Origin: Firmicutes bacterium UBA4975
GTDB lineage: Bacteria; Bacillota; Proteinivoracia; UBA4975
DNA length: 6,814 nucleotides
Direction: 5' to 3'
Assembly (NCBI GenBank): GCA_002397155.1
Contig: DGZR01000048.1
Location: 21,986 to 28,799 of the forward strand
Part shown: positions 1-5,817 of the stretch, in pieces
How positions within the stretch are numbered: position 1 is the stretch's first letter
How the letters are laid out: each line of letters opens with the position of its first letter
Made by a program: the position numbers and the translations under genes
The notes under the pieces: generated by a model
What the model was told of the DNA's origin: nothing
Database searches by the model: none
Seen by the model: the letters and a program-made list of their open reading frames with translations, nothing else

Positions 1-95
1 TCAGTCGTATCCCGCCGGGGAGTCACCCCTCCTTCTTGGGTGGTAAAAGGCCGGAAAAGCCAGGGGTGTATCAACGAACAGCCCCACACATAATA
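1..95. other. Non-coding stretch downstream of the transporter gene
   Basis: No gene can be called here. It contains one arm of the inverted repeat at 42-54, a short GGGG-AGTCA-CCCC hairpin (17-29), and a perfect minus-strand AAGGAGG (34-28) with no start codon at a usable distance inside the window. It may be the approach to another minus-strand gene outside the window. Confidence 0.3.
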
Positions 96-119
96 TTACT
101 CTATTGCCCGGCTTTTACC
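42..119. repeat. Imperfect inverted repeat spanning the transporter stop codon
   Basis: GGTAAAAGGCCGG (42-54) and CCGGCTTTTACC (108-119) are inverted copies that differ by one missing base, with 53 nt between them. The stop codon of the transporter gene (96-98) lies in the loop. A long-range hairpin at the end of the mRNA is possible. No T run follows on the minus strand, so it is not a standard terminator. Confidence 0.4.
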
Positions 120-980
120 CTTTCGGGAAGCGATTTCTGCCCCAATTATACCTATCATGATCAAACCGCTGCCTGCCAGACCCAGGGGCGGCAGCATTTC
201 CTTAAGCAAAAGGAAGGCAAAAAAAGCAGCAAAGACCGGCTCCAGGGTAAAGACCAGGGCGGCCCTTTCCGGGCTGACCCTTTGTTGGCCCCAGGTCTGG
301 CCGGCGGTGGTGAGGATGGTGCCGGCAAGAGCCAGGTAAAGGAGGCCGCCCCACACCGAGCCCGCCAGGGGGACAGGCTGCTCCAGCAGCAGCGAGGCAA
401 GCCAGCAGGAGACGGCAGTAAAAGTTATCTGGATCAAGGTCAAAACCAGGACCCGGCAGCGAGGGGCGTACTTGGCCAGGTTGAGAATATTCACCGCAAA
501 GGAAATAGCGCAGATGAAGAGGAAAAGATCTCCCAGATTGAGGACCAATCCGGCGGAAAAATCCAGGCTGAGGAGGGCCAGTCCCCCCGCAGCCACCCCG
601 GCAAATATGTACACGCTAAAATGAGGACGCCGCCGGTACAGGGCCGCCCCCAGCAAGGGGACCAGGACCACGGCCAAACCAGTAATGAACCCGGCCTTGG
701 CAGCGGTGGAATAGACCATCCCAACAGTCTGGGCTATGTAGCCCACCGCCATGGAAATACCGCTGACCAACCCGCCAATGTACTCATCCTTGGTTATCCC
801 GGTAAGCCGCTTGATGTTCAGGATCAGAAGGCCCAGGGCGGCAAGAGAAAACCGCCAAGCCAGAAAATACAGCGGCGGCACAAGGGCGAGGGATGATTTT
901 GTGACCGAAAATGTGGTGCCCCAAATGAGGGTTACAATCAGGAGGACACTGTATTCGAAACCGGTTTTCATCTGCGTCAT
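96..980 (-). CDS. EamA-family (DMT superfamily) membrane transporter
   Basis: A 294-residue integral membrane protein with about ten hydrophobic helices in two repeated five-helix halves, the standard size and layout for EamA/RhaT-type drug/metabolite transporters. The first half has LIWGTTFSVTKSSL (residues 18-31), a WRF motif (42-44) and GMVYSTAAKAGFITGL (87-102). The second half begins around GDLFLFICAISFA (150-162) and contains GQTWGQQRVSPERAAL (227-241), LEPVFAAFFAFLLLKE (246-261) and a final Gly-rich helix before a basic tail. The substrate cannot be told from sequence; exporters of metabolites or amino acids are common in the family. The ATG at 980 has AGGA 9 nt upstream. An ATG at 971 (291 residues) is nearly as good, since GAGGT lies 11 nt before it. 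The frame is open to 1091, but that region holds the terminator and adds a 37-residue non-family tail. Its expression probably does not depend on the pilus operon, though no clear promoter is seen. Confidence 0.92.
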   Translation of the reverse strand: MTQMKTGFEYSVLLIVTLIWGTTFSVTKSSLALVPPLYFLAWRFSLAALGLLILNIKRLTGITKDEYIGGLVSGISMAVGYIAQTVGMVYSTAAKAGFITGLAVVLVPLLGAALYRRRPHFSVYIFAGVAAGGLALLSLDFSAGLVLNLGDLFLFICAISFAVNILNLAKYAPRCRVLVLTLIQITFTAVSCWLASLLLEQPVPLAGSVWGGLLYLALAGTILTTAGQTWGQQRVSPERAALVFTLEPVFAAFFAFLLLKEMLPPLGLAGSGLIMIGIIGAEIASRKGKSRAIE

Positions 981-1031
981 ATACCTCGTTCCTAGGACTT
1001 TATCCAAAGGGAAAAATGGCACTGACCCGGC

Positions 1032-1059
1032 AAAAAAGAGGGCAGGACTAACATCCTGC
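1032..1059 (-). terminator. Probable rho-independent terminator of the pilus operon
   Basis: On the minus strand GCAGGAT (1059-1053), a GTTA loop and GTCCTGC (1048-1042) form a 7-bp stem ending in one G-U pair. CCTC and then six T residues (1037-1032) follow. It lies about 53 nt after the pilW-like stop and about 50 nt before the transporter start, so it would separate the two units. The 4-nt gap before the T run makes it imperfect. Confidence 0.55.
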
Positions 1060-1112
1060 TCCGTACTTATCAGTCCTTTCCTGGAAAGCATACCTTGGAT
1101 TACTGAGGTTTT

Positions 1113-2111
1113 CTATGGGTTGTTGGTCATTGTTGCCTGAACATCGAGAAACTCAAAAATAGGTTCGATATTATTTTTTGAGTTCCCCCCAGTGTTATAC
1201 GTAATATATAGCCCTATCGTGATTGGTTGGCTGGGAGGGATTGACAGATCTTTTATCGTGGCCTGAATTATTTCACGCCCAATAGGTACCTTAATATCTT
1301 CCTGCCTGATGATTTGACGGTTACTGGATTCAATGTATAGCTCCCATTTTCCCGAAAAGTTTGTGTTGCCTTGAGCGTTCCCCAGAATTGAGCGGGCAAA
1401 GGAGAAATCGATATCTTTGGTAGTACCGCTCCTGGAACTGGAGGTAAAGAGTATTTTAGTTTCGGTATAGGCTTGGTTTTTACCGCTCTTTTTTGGAAAA
1501 GTAACTGTTCCCGGGAAGGATGTAGTCCAATGTTCAATGTATGTGGGAATTTCAGGAGCTTCACCTCCTGGGTCGGGTTCTTCCGGAGAACCTAGCACAC
1601 CCGCCGCATCACGGGCAAACCGTAAGGCAACCGGGGTAACTAGTATTTGTATCTTGCCATTATAATTCAAAGGTTTCACAGAAGACTCCAGGGCATAGGT
1701 AGTATTGCCATCTGTTCCGGTTAAGGCAAACAACAGAGTGCTCCCCTTGGCAGAATAGTTAAGCTCGGTTATGACCGCTTCAGAAATTGGGTATATGCCC
1801 GATTCATCCTTCATCATGATAGTCCTGGTCCCGGGGTCAAAGAAAATATAGTTATGATATGTTGTGTCAGCAGTTACCGGATCCCAAAAGTTCTCGTCTA
1901 AAAAGCTAATGTTCCATGCGTATCTCAGTGCCCGGCTCATTCTTTCTGCTGCAAAACGTAGGTCGGTATGCAGGTTAATTTGCTTTGACCCCGAAGTATA
2001 AGTTTTTTGATTGGAAATGAAGAACGACAGCACTCCTCCAGAGAGGATCAAGATAATCCCCAACACCGAGATAACTTCTATTAGCGAGAAGCCACCTTTA
2101 TTCCTTAACAC
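1113..2111 (-). CDS. PilW/GspJ-like minor prepilin with an unassigned C-terminal domain
   Basis: A 332-residue prepilin. The leader MLRNKGG is followed by FSLIEVISVLGIILILSG, giving mature Phe1 and Glu5, so it is a normal PilD substrate. Residues 50-64 (DLRFAAERMSRALRY) are the helix typical of PilW/GspJ subunits. The part up to about residue 172 (LNYNGKIQILVTPVALRF) looks like a pilin globular domain. An acidic Pro/Gly linker (about 175-189, SPEEPDPGGEAPEIP) then leads to about 140 residues of Ser/Thr/Asn-rich, beta-prone sequence that I do not recognise. The start is GTG at 2111, directly after the TAA of the pilV-like gene, with GGTGGTGA just upstream, so translation is likely coupled. It has no Cys. 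G+C is low compared with pilM. It probably joins the PilV-like and PilX-like subunits in a tip or priming complex; this role is inferred from family and order. Confidence 0.84.
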   Translation of the reverse strand: MLRNKGGFSLIEVISVLGIILILSGGVLSFFISNQKTYTSGSKQINLHTDLRFAAERMSRALRYAWNISFLDENFWDPVTADTTYHNYIFFDPGTRTIMMKDESGIYPISEAVITELNYSAKGSTLLFALTGTDGNTTYALESSVKPLNYNGKIQILVTPVALRFARDAAGVLGSPEEPDPGGEAPEIPTYIEHWTTSFPGTVTFPKKSGKNQAYTETKILFTSSSRSGTTKDIDFSFARSILGNAQGNTNFSGKWELYIESSNRQIIRQEDIKVPIGREIIQATIKDLSIPPSQPITIGLYITYNTGGNSKNNIEPIFEFLDVQATMTNNP

Positions 2112-2465
2112 TTAATCACCACCATAGCCTGGAACAAAGTATGTGTATATAACCTCATTACCATCAACTAGGCGAGAAACGGTCACCAGGGTCCCCCCAA
2201 TATTCTTGCCAAAAACCTCCACCTCGGTATCCTGTAAACTAATATTAACATTTTCATCCTCAGGACTATAATCCATGTCGGAAATAACGGCTTCTAGCTC
2301 TTCCTGGGTAATATGAGTGTTACTACTTCTTTTGCCGGCTAGACCCATCGCTTTGTATCCCTGAATCAGCATACCACTGACAGCCAGTACAGCAATAAGA
2401 AAAATTGCTGAGGCGACAATTACCTCAATTAAGGAGTAACCACCCCGGTGGCCAATTAACTTCAT
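2112..2465 (-). CDS. PilV/GspI-like minor prepilin
   Basis: A short (117-residue) type IV prepilin. The leader MKLIGHRGG ends in Gly9 and is followed by YSLIEVIVASAIFLIAVLAV, so cleavage by PilD would leave Tyr1 with Glu5 in place. The SLIEVIVA wording with a short body (about 108 mature residues) is typical of PilV/GspI subunits. The body is mainly acidic (residues 54-85) and ends in beta-prone strands (VTVSRL, VIYTYFVPG). The ATG start has GGAGG 9 nt upstream. The gene follows the pilX-like gene by 27 nt, and its TAA directly abuts the GTG of the pilW-like gene. In known systems GspI, GspJ and GspK form a trimeric tip complex, and this gene fills the I position. A minor pilin of another class (FimT/GspH) is possible but fits the SLIEV-I-A motif less well. 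No disulphide cysteines are present. Confidence 0.86.
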   Translation of the reverse strand: MKLIGHRGGYSLIEVIVASAIFLIAVLAVSGMLIQGYKAMGLAGKRSSNTHITQEELEAVISDMDYSPEDENVNISLQDTEVEVFGKNIGGTLVTVSRLVDGNEVIYTYFVPGYGGD

Positions 2466-2492
2466 TACCTTCTCCCTCCATTTTACCGGGCT

Positions 2493-3863
2493 CTAGTCAG
2501 ACCAACCGCCAAGAACATAACCAGAGGCTCCGTCAATGGGTTCAAGGAAACCAGGTTCAAACTTCAGGAGTGGAATGTCTTCTAGCATTTTTCTCGATTC
2601 AGGTGAGTAAATAAGACGGGTATTTGCGCCTGGTGAAGAGTACGATTCTGCAACAACCGCTCCTTTTATTCTACCACTACCCAAAACGGATACCTTGGCA
2701 TTGGGAGCGTAAATAACACTGACGTCAGCTTCATTGTTACCGGAAATTGTGACAGACTTTCCATTAATAAAAGCAACTCCCTTAAAACCACTGTACGAGC
2801 CGTCTCCGCCATTTGCTACTGTAAAACTTGCTGTACTGGAGTAGGAAAAGAAACAGGCACAAACCGCCGCACTGCCAGTGATTGAAGCATTGTTATCTCC
2901 ATTATAGTAAATCATTACCTGACCCGGATCGCCACCATAATTTAATGAGGCACTATTAATGTTGAAACCATCCTCAACGTATAGCTCAAGCACCCCGGTC
3001 CCTTCAATAATGATGGTACTGGACCAATCAGTAAGGGGGATACCCCCCGAACTACCATATACAAGATTTTTAACCCGGATTTTTCTGATGCCGTTGCCTA
3101 CATTTATTGTTAGCGGCCGTTTAATCTGAATCTTATCGTAGTACCCATCTTCTGAAATAAATCCTAGGACTGATTCAGTTGAAAGAGTACCTCTCGGCGG
3201 CAAATCATTCGGGAAATCAGGGAAGATTGGCAGGGGATATACACGCACGTCTGCTAAGTTCTCAATCTTTTGGTAGTTGCCAGAGGGGTTGGTAGCTTTA
3301 ACAACTTTACTAGGGTCTCCACCTGGGCCGATGTACAAGTTGCCTACTGAAGCGCTCCAGGGAAATACTACTGCATCTTTAGCAATTGAATTAGTGCCAG
3401 CATCTCCAACAATCTGGGATGACCCGCTTGTGCCAAAGTCGATGCCGTTGTTACAGAATAATGCAAGGTCAAATTCAGGTAACTTGTATCCTGAAGTCCC
3501 TCCGCCCACCAGGGTAAGGGTAACCTTCTCCGAATAATCCCCGGAGTAGCCAGTTGAATGAATAAGGATTTTATCACTGCCTCCGTTTTCAACTGAAACG
3601 ACAAATCTACCGCTGCCTAATGTAGATTCAGTTGTCTGTCCAACGTAATTTAAGGCATCCTCAGGATTCTTGATTAACAGTGCCGCTACTGCTTCAGCAC
3701 CGCTGCGTGCCAGGTAAAAGGCTTCGTTGTTTTTCTGCTGGCGTTTCGCTTGGCGCTGATCGTTAAGGGCAGCACTACCCAAGGTAACCCCCAGGATAGT
3801 GAGGACGACCACCACTACCAACACTGAAACTAATATTGAACCCTTTTTGTTTACCAAAAACAC
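2493..3863 (-). CDS. PilX/GspK-like minor pilin with large Gly/Ser/Asn-rich C-terminal region
   Basis: A 456-residue prepilin-like protein. The leader is short and basic with Gly at 8 (VNKKG, then SILVSVLVVVVVLTILG), followed by a pilin-type helix and an AALNDQRQAKRQQKNNEAFY stretch with LARSGAEAV after it. This is the signature of PilX N-terminal proteins. The mature residue 5 is Ser, not Glu, as in GspK-type tip subunits. Residues about 130-420 are rich in Gly, Ser, Asn and beta-prone strands (VTISGNNEADVSVIYAPNAK near 371-390, then GSGRIKGAVVAE), similar in style to the beta-repeat C-termini (possibly DUF7305-like) of clostridial PilX-like proteins. One CAC pair (335-337) and one further Cys (137) are present. 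The GTG start at 3863 is preferred because AAGGCGGT lies 9 nt before it and gives a normal leader length. The GTG at 3908 would add 15 residues without a ribosome site. The role is probably at the pilus tip or in assembly priming. The N-terminal call is firm; the function of the large domain is inference. Confidence 0.84.
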   Translation of the reverse strand: MFLVNKKGSILVSVLVVVVVLTILGVTLGSAALNDQRQAKRQQKNNEAFYLARSGAEAVAALLIKNPEDALNYVGQTTESTLGSGRFVVSVENGGSDKILIHSTGYSGDYSEKVTLTLVGGGTSGYKLPEFDLALFCNNGIDFGTSGSSQIVGDAGTNSIAKDAVVFPWSASVGNLYIGPGGDPSKVVKATNPSGNYQKIENLADVRVYPLPIFPDFPNDLPPRGTLSTESVLGFISEDGYYDKIQIKRPLTINVGNGIRKIRVKNLVYGSSGGIPLTDWSSTIIIEGTGVLELYVEDGFNINSASLNYGGDPGQVMIYYNGDNNASITGSAAVCACFFSYSSTASFTVANGGDGSYSGFKGVAFINGKSVTISGNNEADVSVIYAPNAKVSVLGSGRIKGAVVAESYSSPGANTRLIYSPESRKMLEDIPLLKFEPGFLEPIDGASGYVLGGWSD

Positions 3864-3872
3864 TTTTCGCAC

Positions 3873-3880
3873 ACCGCCTT
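3873..3880 (-). promoter_or_regulatory. Ribosome binding site of the pilX-like gene
   Basis: AAGGCGGT, seven of eight bases of the consensus AAGGAGGT, lies 9 nt before the GTG at 3863. It supports that start over the GTG at 3908. A small GCCT/AGGC hairpin (4 bp, 4-nt loop) could partly cover it. Confidence 0.6.
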
Positions 3881-3904
3881 TCAAGGCTTTTTTTCGGATC
3901 GGTT

Positions 3905-3940
3905 GCACTAAGTGAGTTTATTATATAAGCCCATCCGCCC
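3905..3940 (-). promoter_or_regulatory. Possible internal promoter ahead of the minor-pilin genes
   Basis: The 76-nt gap between pilD and the pilX-like start is the longest gap inside the pilus run. On the minus strand it holds a perfect TATAAT (3925-3920) within an AT-rich stretch. The best -35 match is TTGGTA with a 15-bp spacer, which is shorter than the ideal 17. A transcript starting near 3913 would have about a 50-nt leader before the GTG at 3863. This would allow the prepilin genes to be expressed apart from pilM-N-O-D. The -10 match is clear; its use as a promoter is inference. Confidence 0.35.
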
Positions 3941-4695
3941 TACCAACGCCAAAGAGACAGGGATACAGTTATATATAGATTTATAAGGTACTCACCAAAG
4001 AAAATCGCACCCCAGGCCCCCAGAGCTAGGAAGGGGCCAAAGGGTAGTGCTTTACCACGTTTTCCAGCCACCAATAGAATAACAGCCAAGACTCCCCCAG
4101 CCAAGATGGCAATTGCCAGCGCGACCAGTCCCAATTTCCAACCTAGAGCAAGGCCGATCCCCAAAGCCAGTTTGATGTCGCCCCCGCCCATGCCGCCCCG
4201 GCTGGCCAAAGCCACAAGAAAAAGCAGACTAAAGAGTACGGCACCCCCCAACAATCCTTGCCAGTCCAGGGTGACAAGGGTTATCAGCCCTAAAATTGCA
4301 GAAGCGCCAAGGCTGACCTCGTCAGGTATCTCTTGATGGGAAATATCCGTTCCCACAGAAATGATAAGAGCTAAAGTTAGGATACAGTATTTTAAAGACA
4401 ATATGGATAAGCCGAAGTGCCAACCGATGGTGCCAAAGAGAAGGGCTGTTGCCAGTTCAACCAGGGGATATCGAACAGAGATGCTACCTCGGCAATTAGA
4501 GCACTTTCCACGGAGAAATATCCAGCTAAAGATAGGAACTAAGTGCTGAGGTTTGAGAGGCTGTTCGCAATGAATACAGTGGGAAGGAGGCCAAACTACC
4601 GATTCCCCCCTGGGAAGCCGCCAGATACAGACATTAGCAAAACTCCCGAGAATTGAACCAAGGAAAAAGTAGATTACTGCCGTCGTTACCTGCAT
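3940..4695 (-). CDS. pilD: Prepilin peptidase / N-methyltransferase PilD (TFPP, GspO family)
   Basis: PilD is a polytopic aspartyl protease that cuts the prepilin leader after Gly and methylates the new N-terminal residue. The 251-residue product is of usual length for the bifunctional form. The N-terminal domain shows LGSFANVCIWRLPRGESV (residues 16-33) and two zinc-type Cys pairs, CIHC (40-43) and CSNC (65-68), typical of the methylase half. The peptidase half holds both catalytic aspartates: D117 in GTDISHQEIPDE, and D173 at the end of GMGGGD (168-173), the GxGD motif. About seven to eight hydrophobic helices are visible. The ATG shares one base with the pilO stop (TGATG), with GAGG 7 nt upstream, so translation is probably coupled. 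The gene sits between pilO and the three prepilin-like genes, which are plausible substrates. All key residues appear intact. Confidence 0.96.
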   Translation of the reverse strand: MQVTTAVIYFFLGSILGSFANVCIWRLPRGESVVWPPSHCIHCEQPLKPQHLVPIFSWIFLRGKCSNCRGSISVRYPLVELATALLFGTIGWHFGLSILSLKYCILTLALIISVGTDISHQEIPDEVSLGASAILGLITLVTLDWQGLLGGAVLFSLLFLVALASRGGMGGGDIKLALGIGLALGWKLGLVALAIAILAGGVLAVILLVAGKRGKALPFGPFLALGAWGAIFFGEYLINLYITVSLSLWRW

Positions 4696-5276
4696 CAGCG
4701 GTCCTCAAAGGGGTTAGTTCTGCCACCAGCTTCATTAGGGGTCAACTGCTCAAAACCTTCGGCAAAAATACTGAAGCTGATTGTACAGCTCAAATCACCT
4801 GCAGTCCCGCCTATGCTGTAGTTGCGTATTAAAATTAGTCTCTCATGTTCTTCGAGAGCAATCAAAAAGTCTTTTACCTGTTTGTAATTACCTTGTACCG
4901 TCGTGGTAAGAGTGACAGAATCGTAAGGTTCAACCTCAGTGGGTAAACTTATGGATACTGAAGGCAAGGGCATACCCGCTACTTCTGCCATATCCACGAG
5001 ACCATGTATAAATTCCCGCAACAACCCCTGTTCGGGCACCCGCGGATTAAGAAGAACCTGTTGCTCGCCCAGGGCCTCACAGTCGATGGCGTTTAGCTGT
5101 TCTAATTGTTGCTGCAGGCGGTCCCGCCGTTGCTCGGTCTGGTCTAACTCCCCGTGGGCTGCCTGAACCCGCTTAAGGGCAGGCGCTAAGCCCCACATCC
5201 AGACAGCGGCGTTGACCAGGACAAAAACCAGCAAGACCAGTATCCATTTATGCTGAGTAGTCAATTTACTCATCAT
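4695..5276 (-). CDS. pilO: Type IV pilus inner-membrane alignment protein PilO
   Basis: PilO pairs with PilN to form the membrane scaffold of the pilus machine. From the ATG chosen here the product is 193 residues: a short cytoplasmic tail, one transmembrane helix (about 11-30), a Gln/Glu/Arg-rich coiled coil (about 36-64) and a globular domain. The stretch from about 129 (GNYKQVKDFLIALEEHERL) to 152 matches the characteristic PilO pattern of Tyr, Phe-Leu and Leu-Glu leading into a beta strand. The frame is open for 29 more codons upstream, but that extension lies inside pilN. GGGAGGT at 5291-5285 sits 8 nt before the ATG at 5276, and a second ATG follows at 5273 (192 residues). The gene therefore overlaps pilN by 11 nt. 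Its TGA shares one base with the ATG of pilD. No PilP or secretin gene follows, which fits a cell without an outer membrane or with a minimal system. Confidence 0.9.
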   Translation of the reverse strand: MMSKLTTQHKWILVLLVFVLVNAAVWMWGLAPALKRVQAAHGELDQTEQRRDRLQQQLEQLNAIDCEALGEQQVLLNPRVPEQGLLREFIHGLVDMAEVAGMPLPSVSISLPTEVEPYDSVTLTTTVQGNYKQVKDFLIALEEHERLILIRNYSIGGTAGDLSCTISFSIFAEGFEQLTPNEAGGRTNPFEDR

Positions 5277-5814
5277 CTGCCGGTACCTCCCGTCCATACC
5301 AGCCGGTAAAACCAATACCGATGCTGCCTTCTGCCGGGGCGTTGTTGAGCCATATGCCCTCAAGCCCTGTACGGGTCTGGAGGCTGGCCCAAAAGTCCAC
5401 CGCGGTTTTTATGCTATCAACTGTGGCGGTAATGCTAATAGAGCCTTCACCACTAAAACCAATGCTGGTCAAAACCACTCCGGGAATCAGGGACTGCTCA
5501 ATAGTTGTCAAGGCAGGGCTCCAGAGCACAGAATCAACTATCTGGTCGGAGATAAATTTGCTCTTTCTCTCGACAGCCGTCTTTAAATCGGCCCGCCAAT
5601 GAGCCTCTTCAATCCGGCGCTCAATGTTGGCAATCTCGCTTTCCAAGGATTGCTGTTGATTGCGTGTTGAGCCCAAGTCCAAGAATAGAGTTAGCCAGTA
5701 TGTGCCTGTCAGGAGCAAGTTTACCATCAGCACAACAGTCAAAACGACTGGCCAGACTCGCACCTGGGGTTGGGGACGGAATTGGGTGGGAAGCAGGTTT
5801 ACTTGCATCGGCAT
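5266..5814 (-). CDS. pilN: Type IV pilus inner-membrane alignment protein PilN
   Basis: PilN is a bitopic membrane protein that links cytoplasmic PilM to PilO. The 182-residue product starts with a short cytoplasmic tail holding VNLLP (residues 5-9), the conserved PilM-binding type of motif (usually I/V-N-L-L-P). One transmembrane helix follows (about 20-45), then a charged, heptad-like coiled-coil stretch (about 51-88). The C-terminal half (about 97-170) has the alternating hydrophobic pattern of the PilN/PilO ferredoxin-like fold. The start is ATG; a second ATG two codons later cannot be excluded. A purine-rich GGGAGGGAG site lies just upstream, inside the end of pilM. The gene begins 3 nt after the pilM stop, and its last 11 nt overlap pilO, which suggests translational coupling. 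Assignment rests on the motif, topology and gene order, because PilN sequences are otherwise poorly conserved. Confidence 0.92.
   Translation of the reverse strand: MPMQVNLLPTQFRPQPQVRVWPVVLTVVLMVNLLLTGTYWLTLFLDLGSTRNQQQSLESEIANIERRIEEAHWRADLKTAVERKSKFISDQIVDSVLWSPALTTIEQSLIPGVVLTSIGFSGEGSISITATVDSIKTAVDFWASLQTRTGLEGIWLNNAPAEGSIGIGFTGWYGREVPADDE
5285..5291 (-). promoter_or_regulatory. Ribosome binding site of pilO
   Basis: GGGAGGT on the minus strand lies 8 nt before the ATG at 5276 and inside the coding end of pilN. It decides the pilO start against the open upstream extension to 5363. Confidence 0.75.
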
Positions 5815-5817
5815 TTT

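Noticed and set aside
28..34. Perfect minus-strand AAGGAGG as the ribosome site of another gene
   Set aside because: The only nearby start, GTG at 26-24, is one base from the motif, which is too close, and no ATG, GTG or TTG follows at 5-12 nt before the window ends.
1..38. Resemblance of the plus strand to a 16S rRNA 3' end (CGTATC, then TCACC-CTCCTT)
   Set aside because: The highly conserved helix 45 bases between these pieces do not match and an extra C interrupts the anti-Shine-Dalgarno region. The likeness is short and probably chance.
36..896. Long plus-strand open frame (286 codons) opposite the transporter gene
   Set aside because: It starts with TTG, is very rich in Gly, Gln, Lys and Pro, has no recognisable domain or hydrophobic core, and lies entirely antisense to a clear EamA gene in G+C-rich sequence, where antisense frames stay open by chance.
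981..1091. Longer N-terminus for the transporter starting at 1091
   Set aside because: It would run through the terminator hairpin and place 37 extra residues before the first helix. The ribosome-like AAGG directly touches the ATG, whereas the start at 980 has a usable spacing.
981..1112. T-box or other riboswitch upstream of the transporter gene
   Set aside because: No T-box AGGGTGGAACCGCG core or other known aptamer core is visible; only the simple hairpins are seen.
1268..1564. Overlapping 98-codon minus-strand frame inside the pilW-like gene
   Set aside because: It starts in the SD-like motif itself with no spacing, has no recognisable features, and no slippery sequence suggests a frameshift into it.
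3876..3894. Plus-strand terminator-like GCCTT-TC-AAGGC followed by T7
   Set aside because: No plus-strand gene lies upstream, the loop would be too small for the full stem, and the T run simply mirrors Lys/Arg-rich leader codons and the A-rich leader of the pilX-like gene.
3864..3908. Longer pilX-like start (GTG at 3908)
   Set aside because: No ribosome site precedes it and it would lengthen the prepilin leader to 23 residues. The GTG at 3863 has AAGGCGGT at 9 nt and gives an 8-residue leader.
5277..5363. Longer PilO starting at 5363
   Set aside because: The extension lies within pilN, has no ribosome site and adds 29 residues atypical of the short PilO cytoplasmic tail. The GGGAGGT at 5291-5285 points to 5276.
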